Assembly: GCA_003153275.1 (NCBI GenBank)
Contig: PLXX01000098.1
Span: 4,985 to 38,257 of the forward strand
Direction: 5' to 3'
Length of the DNA stretch: 33,273 nucleotides
DNA from: Nitrospiraceae bacterium
Lineage (GTDB): Bacteria; Nitrospirota; Thermodesulfovibrionia; Thermodesulfovibrionales; UBA6898
Shown: positions 19,913 through 29,521 of the stretch, piece after piece
Layout of the letters: each line of letters begins with the position of its first letter
Numbering within the stretch: the first letter of the stretch is position 1
The notes under the pieces: generated by a model
Databases searched by the model: none
What the model saw: only the letters and a program-made list of their open reading frames with translations
Told to the model about the DNA's origin: nothing
Program-made: the position numbers and the translations under genes

Positions 19913-20038
19913 TCAACGGGGCATTAGTTGGGAGGGTTTGCCGTCAGTCTTTTCTTTTTTTACTTGTCTCTTCTCTTTCAAGGTGTGCTGTGCTTTTTTC
20001 TTAGTGTTTGGTTTTTGTTTGTTGGTCTCCTTGCTCAT
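19913..20038 (-). CDS. 41-aa lysine-rich miniprotein
   Basis: AAGGAGGTCAAC-ATG; MSKETNKQKPNTKKKAQHTLKEKRQVKKEKTDGKPSQLMPR*; near-ideal Shine-Dalgarno. Confidence 0.55.
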   Translation of the reverse strand: MSKETNKQKPNTKKKAQHTLKEKRQVKKEKTDGKPSQLMPR

Positions 20039-20168
20039 GTTGACCTCCTTGGATAAGACTTACCCTTATTCTACTGCATAGCTCAGAATAGTCAAATGTA
20101 TCGTTCCATAAAAGCCCACCCAGCCCAGCATGGTATAATAATACTATGAAGCATACAGGAGGATAACG

Positions 20169-20390
20169 ATGCCCACACTGGATAATCTATATTGTACTCT
20201 TACGAAAAAAGCACAGACAGCAAACCACGGCATTACAAAGGAAATTGTTGAAGATTGGGTTGGAGGTGTTGGTTCTGCCAATAGACAGATAGCTTTCATG
20301 TCGGCAGCTCTCAGTGCTCTATATAGCGGTCAATATACTGTTGATAAAATGATTCAAGATATCCTTCATTCAGGTGGCCTGGATAATTAA
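20169..20390 (+). CDS. Hypothetical protein
   Basis: 73 aa with AGGAGG upstream; stop overlaps next gene (TAATG). Confidence 0.6.
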   Translation: MPTLDNLYCTLTKKAQTANHGITKEIVEDWVGGVGSANRQIAFMSAALSALYSGQYTVDKMIQDILHSGGLDN

Positions 20391-20680
20391 TGAAGAAGAA
20401 ATCGCATTTCTCTGTTGAGGACATAATCAGGAATGAGTTCAAGAAACCTGTCAGCAGGGGAACTATCGGCAAAGACGCTAATGGGTTGATTTGGGCTTAT
20501 GGGGTTGTCCTGAAGGAACAACGCTACAATGTCGGAGTTATTACGATAGACCTGGAGACTCATGCGGTAAAACGGCATCAGGATAAAGAACACTCCTATG
20601 ATCAAAGGGCAGATGCAACAGCCTATATATCAGGACTGATAAGGGAGATATTGCCAATACCACTTCCAGCTGTTCAATGA
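20390..20680 (+). CDS. Hypothetical protein
   Basis: 96 aa; directly abuts preceding ORF, consistent with translational coupling. Confidence 0.6.
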   Translation: MKKKSHFSVEDIIRNEFKKPVSRGTIGKDANGLIWAYGVVLKEQRYNVGVITIDLETHAVKRHQDKEHSYDQRADATAYISGLIREILPIPLPAVQ

Positions 20681-20730
20681 GGCAGTTCCCCAACCGACCT
20701 TCTGGGTAAACATCTAACTGGAGGCACTGT

Positions 20731-21018
20731 ATGACACAAGATATCATCATTTACGGCAAGGCTGGGTGACCCCATACGGAAAAGGCTAGGTCAGCCTTCA
20801 GCACCGCACAATATTTTGACGTTAGACAAGACCCCATCAGACTTGAGGAAATGCTCTTGCATTCCAAAGGCGTTAGGAAGGTACCCGTTATTGTTGAAGG
20901 GAGAAAAGTATGGGGGATCGTGAGGGGTCTGATCCCGATAGTTTATCGGGCAATCAAAAGTTTCACAGATTCAGGTTTCCAGGATAATGGTGGGAATTGC
21001 TGTTGTGTTGTTTTGTAG
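20731..21018 (+). CDS. Glutaredoxin-like (UXX-star-type) putative selenoprotein; in-frame UGA at 20767-20769; C-terminus probably frameshifted
   Basis: MTQDIIIYGKAG(U)PHTEKARSAFSTAQYFDVRQDPIRLEEMLLHSKGVRKVPVIVEGRKV...; UGA sits at the redox Cys position of the thioredoxin fold; SECIS-like hairpin follows; GGAGG upstream. Confidence 0.8.
20782..20798 (+). promoter_or_regulatory. Putative bacterial SECIS hairpin
   Basis: AAGGCT-AGGTC-AGCCTT; loop carries GGU at nt 20-22 after the UGA; in E. coli fdhF, from memory, GGU lies at nt 19-21. Confidence 0.75.
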
Positions 21019-21025
21019 TATAAAT

Positions 21026-22351
21026 CAGTAGTGTCCGACAGTTAATTGAATAAATTCAACTGGTTTTGGGATTCGGAGATTTCCGGGACCAGTGTAGTTT
21101 CCGTAAGTAGTTGTAATAACGGTGTTCTTTCGAAAACCGAGACGCTGAGAATCTGTAAAATTGTGTAGAGACTCGCTGGAATGTTGAGCCTCTTTTTGAG
21201 TATGGCTACCAGCACATAAACTGATATGGCAATCCAGATCTGAGTTTTCACGGCGTTCTCCGAAGTGCCATAAAAGCTCTTGATGCGTAGGTTTTGCTTT
21301 ATCCATTTGAAGAAGAGCTCTACCTGCCAGCGGCAGCGATACAGTTGTGCAATGGTCAATGCCGGCAGGGTAAAATTGTTGGTCAGAAAGACCAAGGTTT
21401 TTTTGGTTTCGGAGTCGTAATATTTGACACGGCGAAGTTTGCCGGGATAGTCTTTGAGCGAATAAAACCCGGTCAGCATAATTGTTTGGTCGTACCGTAG
21501 GCCGGTTGATGGATCGACAGGATGAGAATAGATTCTGCGGCATTTGAAATTGGATTTTGATCTGGTTACAAAGAATCCTGCTGCTTGTGAGATAGTATGA
21601 AGTCTGGCATAGTCCAGATAGCCTCGATCCATTATGTAGAAAGCGCCTGGTTCTATGGGAAGGACGTCGAGGACGTTCACATCGTGTACTTTCCCATCTG
21701 TGATGCTGATAAACGTGGGAATATTGCCCCTGAGATCCAGCAGGGTATGCAGCTTGATTGCTGACTTGGTCTGTCGGAAGGTAGCCCAAGGAAACATCGA
21801 TAAGCAGAGGTCTATCGTCGTTGCATCCAGTGCGTATACTGTTTGCTGCAAATCGACACCAAAGGGTTCGTTGTTGTAGAGAGCACGTGCCGAGGTGATT
21901 AATGAATGGGCTAGATCGGCATATATGTGCCAGTCTCTCAGTTCGTTTGCATCGGCAAGATTTGACTTTGCGACTGTGCCGTGAATGCCCATGTGGTAAA
22001 GTTTCTGTTGTTGCGCTCGAAGACATGCTTCGATATCGCGGAGACTCTCCCGATATGTCAGTTGAGCAAAGGCCATGCAGAGATATTGGTCGAGACAAGT
22101 GAAGGTTCTGATGTTGTTGTTCCCTTGGTAACGAGCAACACAACGTCGAAAAGTGTGCAGGGGCATGAAGTCTATAACTTGTGAAAATATCAACTTGCCA
22201 GTAAACATAGGTTGTCTCCTTCCGGGTGTTCCCGGAACGATGACGGACTGGCTGAAAATATTTCAAGTCGGTAACAGGTCGTAATGTCATTTTTATGTTA
22301 TTCTTTCAATAAGTTATGGTGCTTTATGCAAAAAACTGTCGGACACTACTG
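21026..22351 (-). mobile_element. IS4-family-type insertion sequence (1326 bp)
   Basis: Perfect 18-bp terminal inverted repeats CAGTAGTGTCCGACAGTT / AACTGTCGGACACTACTG; 9-bp direct repeat AGTATAAAT on both sides (21017-21025, 22352-22360). Confidence 0.95.
21042..22208 (-). CDS. IS4-family DDE transposase
   Basis: 388 aa; VYALDATTIDLCL, KLHTLLDLRGNIPTFISITDGKVHDVNVLD, YIMDRGYLDYARL, YRCRWQVELFFKWIKQNLRIKSFYGTSENAVKTQIWIA (Y-R-E/K region). Confidence 0.95.
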   Translation of the reverse strand: MFTGKLIFSQVIDFMPLHTFRRCVARYQGNNNIRTFTCLDQYLCMAFAQLTYRESLRDIEACLRAQQQKLYHMGIHGTVAKSNLADANELRDWHIYADLAHSLITSARALYNNEPFGVDLQQTVYALDATTIDLCLSMFPWATFRQTKSAIKLHTLLDLRGNIPTFISITDGKVHDVNVLDVLPIEPGAFYIMDRGYLDYARLHTISQAAGFFVTRSKSNFKCRRIYSHPVDPSTGLRYDQTIMLTGFYSLKDYPGKLRRVKYYDSETKKTLVFLTNNFTLPALTIAQLYRCRWQVELFFKWIKQNLRIKSFYGTSENAVKTQIWIAISVYVLVAILKKRLNIPASLYTILQILSVSVFERTPLLQLLTETTLVPEISESQNQLNLFN

Positions 22352-22390
22352 AGTATAAATATCAATCAAATCTAAACGGGGGACACAATC

Positions 22391-22663
22391 ATGACTAAGC
22401 AGGAACTCATCGAAAAAATGGCAAAGGATGCAGACATCTCCAAGGCAGCAGCAGACGTGGCTCTTCATTCTTTCATTGACGGGATCGTGAAGACTCTGAA
22501 GAAAGGCAGCAAGGTTACCATGGTAGGCTTCGGTACTTTCTCTGTGGGCAAAAGGGCTGCAAGGACTGGGCGTAATCCCCAGACTGGAGCAGCAATCAAG
22601 ATAAAGGCATCTAAGGCTCCTAAGTTCAAGGCGGGTAAGGGTTTTAAGGATGCAGTAAAGTAA
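22391..22663 (+). CDS. HU family DNA-binding protein
   Basis: MTKQELIEKMAKDADISKAAADVALHSFIDGIVKTLKKGSKVTMVGFGTFSVGKRAARTGRNPQTGAAIKIKASKAPKFKAGKGFKDAVK. Confidence 0.97.
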   Translation: MTKQELIEKMAKDADISKAAADVALHSFIDGIVKTLKKGSKVTMVGFGTFSVGKRAARTGRNPQTGAAIKIKASKAPKFKAGKGFKDAVK

Positions 22664-22731
22664 ATTTCTCTTTAAGGGGCAAATGTCCTGAACAGTATTT
22701 GTGTTGACAGCCATTGTAAAGGAGAGCGACA

Positions 22732-23100
22732 ATGCTTAATTATGAATTAAATCGCGCGGAGGGCATATTGATTCTTAAACCCATTGGCCCCTTGGAATCA
22801 ACGGATTTCGAGAAACTAGTCCAAGAAGTGGATCCCTATATAATCGAAAATGGCAAGCTCAATGGCCTGATGATTTACACCAAAGCCTTCCCAGGATGGG
22901 ATAATTTCGCAGCCTTCTTATCCCATATGAAATTTGTCAAGAACCATCATCAGAAAATCAAGAAGATTGCGGCCGTAACAGGCAGCGGTTTCCTATCGAT
23001 TATGCCACAGGTTGTCAATCATTTTATAAAGGCCGAAGTAAGGCACTTTGACTACGCTGACAGAGATGCAGCTCTGAATTGGCTTAAGACTGAGGAATGA
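22732..23100 (+). CDS. SpoIIAA-like (STAS/Crl-type) family protein
   Basis: GLMIYTKAFPGWDNFAAFLSHMKFVKNHHQKIKKIAAVTGSGFLSIMPQVVNHFIKAEVRHFDYADRDAALNWL. Confidence 0.85.
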   Translation: MLNYELNRAEGILILKPIGPLESTDFEKLVQEVDPYIIENGKLNGLMIYTKAFPGWDNFAAFLSHMKFVKNHHQKIKKIAAVTGSGFLSIMPQVVNHFIKAEVRHFDYADRDAALNWLKTEE

Positions 23101-23232
23101 GCATAATGAAGTATTCTTTGCGCGATCTAACTCCCTCCCTGCTGATGTGGGGATCTATTTTATCAGCTCAATAAACAAAGCCACAAAACAACAAAATGCC
23201 CCAGAATCGTGTCAATACTAATGCAGCGTCCA

Positions 23233-23499
23233 TCATGCCCCTTTTTTTTTCTTGTCTTCCACCTGCTCCTCTGCGGCGGTTTCTGGCTTCTGCTCCATTG
23301 TCGTGGTTGGTGATATTTCCTTTGGTTTCTCAGGAGTGACATTAATGTCCTTGCTGGTATCTGCCATAGCTTTTTTGAATTCTCTGATGCTCTTGCCCAG
23401 TCCTTTACCCAGTTCAGGCAGTTTTCCAGGACCGAAGATTATCAGGACGATAACCAGAATTATGATCAAGTGCAGTGGCTGAAACAATCCTTCAAACAT
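23233..23499 (-). CDS. tatA: Twin-arginine translocase TatA/TatE family subunit
   Basis: [45 protein letters not shown]. Confidence 0.93.
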   Translation of the reverse strand: MFEGLFQPLHLIIILVIVLIIFGPGKLPELGKGLGKSIREFKKAMADTSKDINVTPEKPKEISPTTTMEQKPETAAEEQVEDKKKKGA

Positions 23500-23576
23500 A
23501 GTTCACCTCTTGGTTCATTATAGCTGTTATGGAATGGCTTTGCCTGTATATCTCTTAAAAGCCCAAATGCCCATTT

Positions 23577-24470
23577 TCACAAAGCCCTCTGTATCATCCC
23601 CTGCATTGCTTTGGCGTTCCTCACGGCTTTTGCCCCATGACAGTTGTTGAACATCACATGGGTTTCTGTGGCTCTCATATCTGCTTCCTTTATGGCTGGA
23701 ACAAACGCCCGTAGTTCTGCATCTGAATACTGATAATCAAATCTCAGGGAGGTCTCGATCCCTTTTTTCAGCCAAGTGTCCTTGTTCCTGCCATGAAACC
23801 TAAAGTAAGCAATTGAACCAGTCACATCAGGAACAAAAGGAATGGTAGCAAGGCTGCCATACTGAGGTTCATCGGCTGTTACATAAATAAATCGGTATTC
23901 CCGCAGAAATGTCATGACTGAAACTCTTGCCTTTGGGGTTAACCAGCTCCCATGTCTGAACTCCACCGCAATAGGAAGCCCCTCCATCAATGCCTGACAT
24001 TTCAGGATGTAGTCAAGGTTTGTTTTCTTGTATAGAAACCAAGGGGGAAATTGAAAGACCACTACTCCCAGCTTGCCTGTCTGCATCAAGGGCTTCAGGG
24101 CATCCCTGAATCTCTGGGCAATGATCTTCAACATGTCAGGTTCTTTGATGTAGATATGGGTCTTTTCCCTTTCTGGTTTTGGAAGGTAGGCAGCAAGATC
24201 AACAGGAAGGCTCTTGGGGTCAATGCCGTGTCCTGTCAGGGCACCATAGGCTTTCGCACTAAAGATAAAGTTCTCGGGGGTTCGGTCAGCCCATCGCTCA
24301 GTTGTGCTGATATCAGGAATGGAATAATACGGTGAATCAGCCTCTACGACATTGAAATTGTCGGCATAATATTTCAGACGTGCTTCGGCAGTACTGGTTC
24401 CCCTGGGGTAAAATTCTTTGCTCTCCAGAAGGGTCTTTTCAGTCCAACTACAGGTGCCGACATGGATCAC
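23577..24470 (-). CDS. DUF72 domain-containing protein
   Basis: MIHVGTCSWTEKTLLESKEFYPRGTSTAEARLKYYADNFNVVEADSPYYSIP..., VVFQFPPWF, AVEFRHGSW, YFRFHGRN. Confidence 0.93.
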   Translation of the reverse strand: MIHVGTCSWTEKTLLESKEFYPRGTSTAEARLKYYADNFNVVEADSPYYSIPDISTTERWADRTPENFIFSAKAYGALTGHGIDPKSLPVDLAAYLPKPEREKTHIYIKEPDMLKIIAQRFRDALKPLMQTGKLGVVVFQFPPWFLYKKTNLDYILKCQALMEGLPIAVEFRHGSWLTPKARVSVMTFLREYRFIYVTADEPQYGSLATIPFVPDVTGSIAYFRFHGRNKDTWLKKGIETSLRFDYQYSDAELRAFVPAIKEADMRATETHVMFNNCHGAKAVRNAKAMQGMIQRAL

Positions 24471-24491
24471 TTATTTGGTCACCTTCAGGTC

Positions 24492-25835
24492 CTATTCCTT
24501 ATCGATCCCCAAACGTTCCCACAGCCATGTCATATCACAGTGAGGTTTTCCCATTTGCTTATTGCGTTCCTCAATATTCTCAATAGATTTCAATAAGTCC
24601 TTAACCTTTTCTTTTCCCTCTTCGGTCCTCACAGCATGTAGCGGTGTCATTCCATCAAGGGCGGGAACAAAATCATTCAACCACTTCTCATAATGCTGTC
24701 TGATGAACTTCTGATATAACTCCTGCTCGACTTCTGGAGGAAGATTATTGTCAGAGTGCTTGATGTTTCCCCTGCTACTAGATTCAATTACTTCAAAGGG
24801 TTTTTCCAAGGTATTGCCAGTGTGAAGGAGGACACCTGATAACCTTTCGAGAAGCATGACTTTCCCTGCCTCACATCTTTTTTCTGAGTTGCATCTTAGC
24901 GTAAGCTGATTATCACGTATGGAAAGCCACCCCAGGACTGTTCCACTATCTTGCCCTCCTTCCCTGTCAACCCATATGAAAGCGCTGTCCTGCTGTTCTA
25001 TGCCTTCAATTTGGTGGAGACCTGTGATCAAAGCATCATGGTCAAGGATATCAAATATAGCTCCAGCAAATGCAAATGGCTCTCCTGTTGAGGTATGGAG
25101 CATAGGACTCATATTTTGAAGCAGATTGTACCAATAGAAATTGCAAAGTTCGCTGTTGAGCTTCAGAAATTCATCCAACGTTGAGTCGGGATACTCCCGA
25201 TTATAATCCTGATACTCCCGATTTATATTGGCAATAATGGTTTCCTTTTCCATTACAAGGTAAGGGTAGACACAGCCACTTATAATATATTTTCCGTCAA
25301 CATGTATCAGACGTGTTGCAAAAATATCCCATTTTTTTGTGGCTCTCGTTGCCATCTTCTCCCGCACGTCATATTCCCCTCCCAGTAAAAGATCCTTTAG
25401 TATGATGCCCTTTTCTGGTATTACCTCTTGAACCTCATACAGGCTGATGATGGAGTTCTTCATCATGGTCAGGATTTTATGCTCATCCAGCGACAACTTC
25501 TTGTTTTGCGCCATATAAAGTTCAACAAAGGTCTTATCACCCTCGTCATCTACCGTGTAATCAAATACAACCCACTCCCAGAAATTTATGTCTGCCTGGT
25601 CTAGTCCCTCGGAATCAAGATGCTCCTCGGGATCAAAATCATTCCAAAATACTGAATGTGCATCACCTAAGATATCTTTATAATTCTTTCTTATGAGCCG
25701 CAGTATGCTCTCGACAAGTCTCTTTTGAATGGATTCTTCCCTGCCGACTGTTTCAAATGTGGCTACAAGGCAACACTTCTTATACTTCTTCCCTGATCCA
25801 CAGGGACAGGGATCATTTCTCCCTACCTTACTCAT
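24492..25835 (-). CDS. SEC-C motif-containing protein
   Basis: N-terminal [22 protein letters not shown]; remainder of 447 aa unrecognised. Confidence 0.82.
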   Translation of the reverse strand: MSKVGRNDPCPCGSGKKYKKCCLVATFETVGREESIQKRLVESILRLIRKNYKDILGDAHSVFWNDFDPEEHLDSEGLDQADINFWEWVVFDYTVDDEGDKTFVELYMAQNKKLSLDEHKILTMMKNSIISLYEVQEVIPEKGIILKDLLLGGEYDVREKMATRATKKWDIFATRLIHVDGKYIISGCVYPYLVMEKETIIANINREYQDYNREYPDSTLDEFLKLNSELCNFYWYNLLQNMSPMLHTSTGEPFAFAGAIFDILDHDALITGLHQIEGIEQQDSAFIWVDREGGQDSGTVLGWLSIRDNQLTLRCNSEKRCEAGKVMLLERLSGVLLHTGNTLEKPFEVIESSSRGNIKHSDNNLPPEVEQELYQKFIRQHYEKWLNDFVPALDGMTPLHAVRTEEGKEKVKDLLKSIENIEERNKQMGKPHCDMTWLWERLGIDKE

Positions 25836-28038
25836 CTTTAGGCTCCTGTTTTTGAACTGGATTCATTACTGTCATCAACCTGTCTCGCAATAAAGTATAT
25901 CTTTTTTGTGGTTTGTTGTTCTTGATTGCTATCGCCAGGGCTTTCTTTGTCCCGACCAACACAACCATTTTTTTACCCCTTGTTATCCCTGTATAGATAA
26001 GGTTTCTTTGCAATAGCATATAGTGCTGGGTCAGGATCGGGATCACTACAACAGGATATTCACTCCCTTGGGATTTATGAACCGATACGGCATAGGCATG
26101 GACTATCTCATCCAGCTCGGTGTATTCATAAGGGACAGCCCTTCCATCATAATTTACAACAACTTCATGTTGCTCTTTGTCGTGCTTGATGATTTTTCCT
26201 ATATCACCATTGAAGACTTCTTTGTCATAGTTATTTCTGATCTGCATGACCTTGTCACCAATCTTCAAGGTCTTGCTACCCATAACAAATTCATCCTGTG
26301 AAGGGTTAAGATGTTTCTGCAGCTCAATGTTGAGATTTGAAGATCCAACCGTTCCTCTATGCATTGGTGTCAACACCTGGATATCATCAATAGGTTTAAA
26401 TCCGAATTTCTGAGGAATTTTTTCTCGGCATAACTCAACGATCTTAGCCAGTACCTCCCCTGGTTCTTCTATTTGGAAAAAATAAAAGTCCTGGGGTTGA
26501 TTACCATATGGGGTAAACCAAGGCATCTCACCGTTGTTGATCCTGTGGGCATTCACTATTATCATGCTCTCTTTTGCCTGTCTGAATATCTCGTTGAGCC
26601 TTACCGTTGGAATTGACCCTGAATCAATAATATCCTTCAAGACGCTCCCAGCACCCACAGATGGTAACTGATCTACATCACCTACCAGAATCAGGGTAGC
26701 CTCATGGGGAACAGCCTTAAGGAAGCCATACATCAGGATGGTGTCTACCATTGATGTTTCATCTATGACGATCAGGTCAGCATTCAGTGGGGTATCTTCG
26801 TTCTTTTTGAATCTTCCATCCTTGGGGCTAAACTCAAGGAGGCGATGGATGGTTTTGGCTTCATGACCTGTAGCTTCAGACATCCTCTTGGCGGCTCTCC
26901 CTGTGGGTGCGGAAAGCAATACCCTTTTGCCCAGCTTTTTATAAATCCTGATGATGGAATTTATTATTGTTGTCTTCCCAGTTCCAGGTCCTCCTGTCAC
27001 CACCATGACCTTCTTATCAATAGCCTCCCTGACAGCCTGTTGCTGATTCTCTGCAAGTTGTATCTTAAGCTCCTGCTGAACCCAATCCAGTGCTTTATCT
27101 CGGTCAAAGGCTCTCAGGTTCTTTTGGTACTGCATCAGGACCTTTAACCTGCTGGCTATAGCGACTTCACACACATGGAATTTGGCAAGGTAGACCGCCT
27201 TGTTGTTTTCTTTGTACTCCTCTTGGCATAGGTCTTCAATGATGATCTTCTTTTCCAATGCAATCGTGCCGATTGCCTTGACGATAATATCACGCTCCAC
27301 CCCAAGGATCTTGTTACATTCCTCTATCAAGGGTTCATAGGGGTAATAAACATGACCATCATCCGAAAGCTGATGCAGGACATATAGGATTCCTGCCTCT
27401 GCTCTGATCAAGGAGTCCTTGGCTATACCTATTTGCTCTGCTATCTTGTCTGCTGTAATAAACCCAATACCAAATATATCAGTAGCAAGCCTGTAGGGAT
27501 TTTGCTGAACAATCTGGACTGATTCTCTTCCGTATTGTTTGTATATCTTGGCTCCATAGGTGGGGCTGACCCCATTACCCTGAAGCCACACCATGACCTC
27601 ACGGATTTCCTTTTGGTCATCCCAAGCCTTCTTGATCATCTCTATCCTCTTATCCCCGATACCATCAACTTCAGCCAAACGCTTTGTATCTGTTTCAATG
27701 ACCTGAAGGGTCTCAAGACCAAATTTGGTTACAAGCCTTTTTGCCATGACAGGGCCGATCCCATTGATTAATCCTGACCCAAGGTATCGTTCTATGCCTT
27801 TGACTGTAGCGGGAATAACCGATTCATAGGAACTGATCTTGAACTGCTCACCAAATTTGGGGTGGTTATGCCATTCACCCTTAAGTTTCAGGACTTCGCC
27901 AGGACTCACTGAAAGCAGATTACCCACAACAGTAACAAGGTCATGTCTGCCCCCGACCTTCATTTTTGCAATAGTGTAGGCATTCTCTTGATTGTGGTAG
28001 GTAATCCTCTCAAGCTGTCCCTTGATCTCAATTATCAT
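25828..28038 (-). CDS. recD2: ATP-dependent RecD2-like DNA helicase
   Basis: [11 protein letters not shown] (HhH), [16 protein letters not shown] (Walker A), [55 protein letters not shown]. Confidence 0.95.
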   Translation of the reverse strand: MIIEIKGQLERITYHNQENAYTIAKMKVGGRHDLVTVVGNLLSVSPGEVLKLKGEWHNHPKFGEQFKISSYESVIPATVKGIERYLGSGLINGIGPVMAKRLVTKFGLETLQVIETDTKRLAEVDGIGDKRIEMIKKAWDDQKEIREVMVWLQGNGVSPTYGAKIYKQYGRESVQIVQQNPYRLATDIFGIGFITADKIAEQIGIAKDSLIRAEAGILYVLHQLSDDGHVYYPYEPLIEECNKILGVERDIIVKAIGTIALEKKIIIEDLCQEEYKENNKAVYLAKFHVCEVAIASRLKVLMQYQKNLRAFDRDKALDWVQQELKIQLAENQQQAVREAIDKKVMVVTGGPGTGKTTIINSIIRIYKKLGKRVLLSAPTGRAAKRMSEATGHEAKTIHRLLEFSPKDGRFKKNEDTPLNADLIVIDETSMVDTILMYGFLKAVPHEATLILVGDVDQLPSVGAGSVLKDIIDSGSIPTVRLNEIFRQAKESMIIVNAHRINNGEMPWFTPYGNQPQDFYFFQIEEPGEVLAKIVELCREKIPQKFGFKPIDDIQVLTPMHRGTVGSSNLNIELQKHLNPSQDEFVMGSKTLKIGDKVMQIRNNYDKEVFNGDIGKIIKHDKEQHEVVVNYDGRAVPYEYTELDEIVHAYAVSVHKSQGSEYPVVVIPILTQHYMLLQRNLIYTGITRGKKMVVLVGTKKALAIAIKNNKPQKRYTLLRDRLMTVMNPVQKQEPKDE

Positions 28039-28054
28039 GCCGTCTCGTGAATTC

Positions 28055-28939
28055 TTAATTCAGCTTTTGGAGCTGAAGCCGACTCTTTTCATCATATCTC
28101 TTATAGGAAAGATAGTCCTCTTTTTTCATTTCAAATAATTGTTTTTTGTATTTTGTTGTAAGATCATACCAAAGTGTAAGTCGCCTCTCAAATCTCTGAT
28201 CCATCGGGCTTCCAAGCGTATCCAGATATGCCAGAATAGCCAAGTAATATCGCATGGCATTTCTCTCCTCCGAACCTCTTAACCCAGTTACATATTGCGG
28301 ATTGCCCTGTTTGTCATTTGCAACGGTAAAGCCAATTTTGCCCTGCCTAAAAAGTAAAAAATAGGTGTTAATTTTAAAATAGCTTAAAAAACTATAACCA
28401 AATAAGTAATGCAAGTGAATAAAGGTCGTGTTTTCATCGAGAGGTACAGCCTCAATTTGAAATTGATGATCCTTTGTACTAAAAGGTCCCTCATTGGCAG
28501 TAAGCGAAATTCTGAACTGTTTTTGCTGTTCATCAACAGCCAGCTTAAAATTTATTGGAAATGCATTTTCAATGGGGTCAGAATATCTTTTAACATTCTG
28601 GGCGGTCAAAAGCCAATCATTTTCAATCCTGTGATATGTGCAAGCTCTTATGTTGATTGTAAGCATAAGGATATCACACAGCCCAGATGGTTCCTTGAGA
28701 TTGTTTTTTACTATGTCAAAAGGATGATTCACTACGCCATAGATATCTACGTAGGAAGAGTTGCTATCCACAAATGATTCCATATGAACGGGGAGCCCGA
28801 AAGAACTTGTTTTCAGTCCATATTCAATCTCGTGATATTTCTCTAAAAGGGGCTTATTTGCTGGAAGTAATTCTTCCGCCTTGGCACTACTACCCCATAT
28901 AGTAAAAATCAGTATTATGACTGTTAGGCATTTACCCAT
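28055..28939 (-). CDS. Hypothetical exported protein
   Basis: N-terminal signal peptide (MGKCLTVIILIFTIWGSSAKA); 294 aa uninterrupted. Confidence 0.75.
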   Translation of the reverse strand: MGKCLTVIILIFTIWGSSAKAEELLPANKPLLEKYHEIEYGLKTSSFGLPVHMESFVDSNSSYVDIYGVVNHPFDIVKNNLKEPSGLCDILMLTINIRACTYHRIENDWLLTAQNVKRYSDPIENAFPINFKLAVDEQQKQFRISLTANEGPFSTKDHQFQIEAVPLDENTTFIHLHYLFGYSFLSYFKINTYFLLFRQGKIGFTVANDKQGNPQYVTGLRGSEERNAMRYYLAILAYLDTLGSPMDQRFERRLTLWYDLTTKYKKQLFEMKKEDYLSYKRYDEKSRLQLQKLN

Positions 28940-28968
28940 AGCTTGTCAATCCACGACCTCAGCAACTG

Positions 28969-29189
28969 TTATTTGGTTTCCTTCATGGCTTCTCTTGCCT
29001 TATCCACGACACGGTGGACATTCCCAAGGCATCATTTCCCTGTGGGATTTGTTTCATGACATCGGCAGTACCAGCTTGTTTGGAAGCCTTGATTCTCTCA
29101 AGGATAGTGGACTCACCATTATGCTCCTTAACATCCTGCTCTATGTCAGATTCTGAATAGCCAAAACAATAACAAACTAGCTTACCCAT
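28969..29189 (-). CDS. CopZ-like / (2Fe-2S)-type metallochaperone, candidate selenoprotein; apparent -1 frameshift mid-gene
   Basis: Frame from ATG 29189: MGKLVCYCFGYSESDIEQDVKEHNGESTILERIKASKQAG; shifted frame continues YCRCHETNPTGK(TGA)CLGNVHRVVDKAREAMKETK* to TAA at 28969-28971. TGA 29032-29034 aligns to the first Cys of a CCLG motif. Confidence 0.65.
28996..29031 (-). promoter_or_regulatory. Putative bacterial SECIS hairpin (minus strand)
   Basis: TGCCTT...AAGGCA outer stem, TCCAC-CGTGTC-GTGGA upper stem; loop starts 19 nt after the UGA with G at loop position 2. Confidence 0.6.
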
Positions 29190-29195
29190 AATCTA

Positions 29196-29438
29196 TTAAT
29201 GCACAACCGTCATAGCTATGAATACCACTATGCCTGTCATGATAAAGGTTGGTATCAGAAATGCGAGAAGCATAGCCCATGCCCCTTTTTTGTTGCCCAG
29301 ATTGAAAGTCCAGCCAAGCACGGGATTTCTCTTAGGCACTATCCAGCGGGTATCCCGCTTGGAGAAGTAAAATCCTGGGGATGTCCAATTATCTGGATTT
29401 TCCCACTCGGATTTATTAATCTGGTTAATATCAGCCAT
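29196..29438 (-). CDS. Small membrane protein (DUF5808-like)
   Basis: WENPDNWTSPGFYFSKRDTRWIVPKRNPVLGWTFNLGNKKGAWAML plus one TM helix. Confidence 0.75.
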   Translation of the reverse strand: MADINQINKSEWENPDNWTSPGFYFSKRDTRWIVPKRNPVLGWTFNLGNKKGAWAMLLAFLIPTFIMTGIVVFIAMTVVH

Positions 29439-29521
29439 GAGTTATTCTATCCTAAAAAACAAACCACAAAACAACAAATAACACCCCAGGGACACCATGC
29501 CCAATGGGGGCGTTAAAATTT

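Noticed and set aside
21025-22290. 421-aa ORF in an alternative minus-strand frame of the IS
   Set aside because: Shadow ORF of the transposase; composition is unprotein-like and the 388-aa frame carries the DDE transposase motifs.
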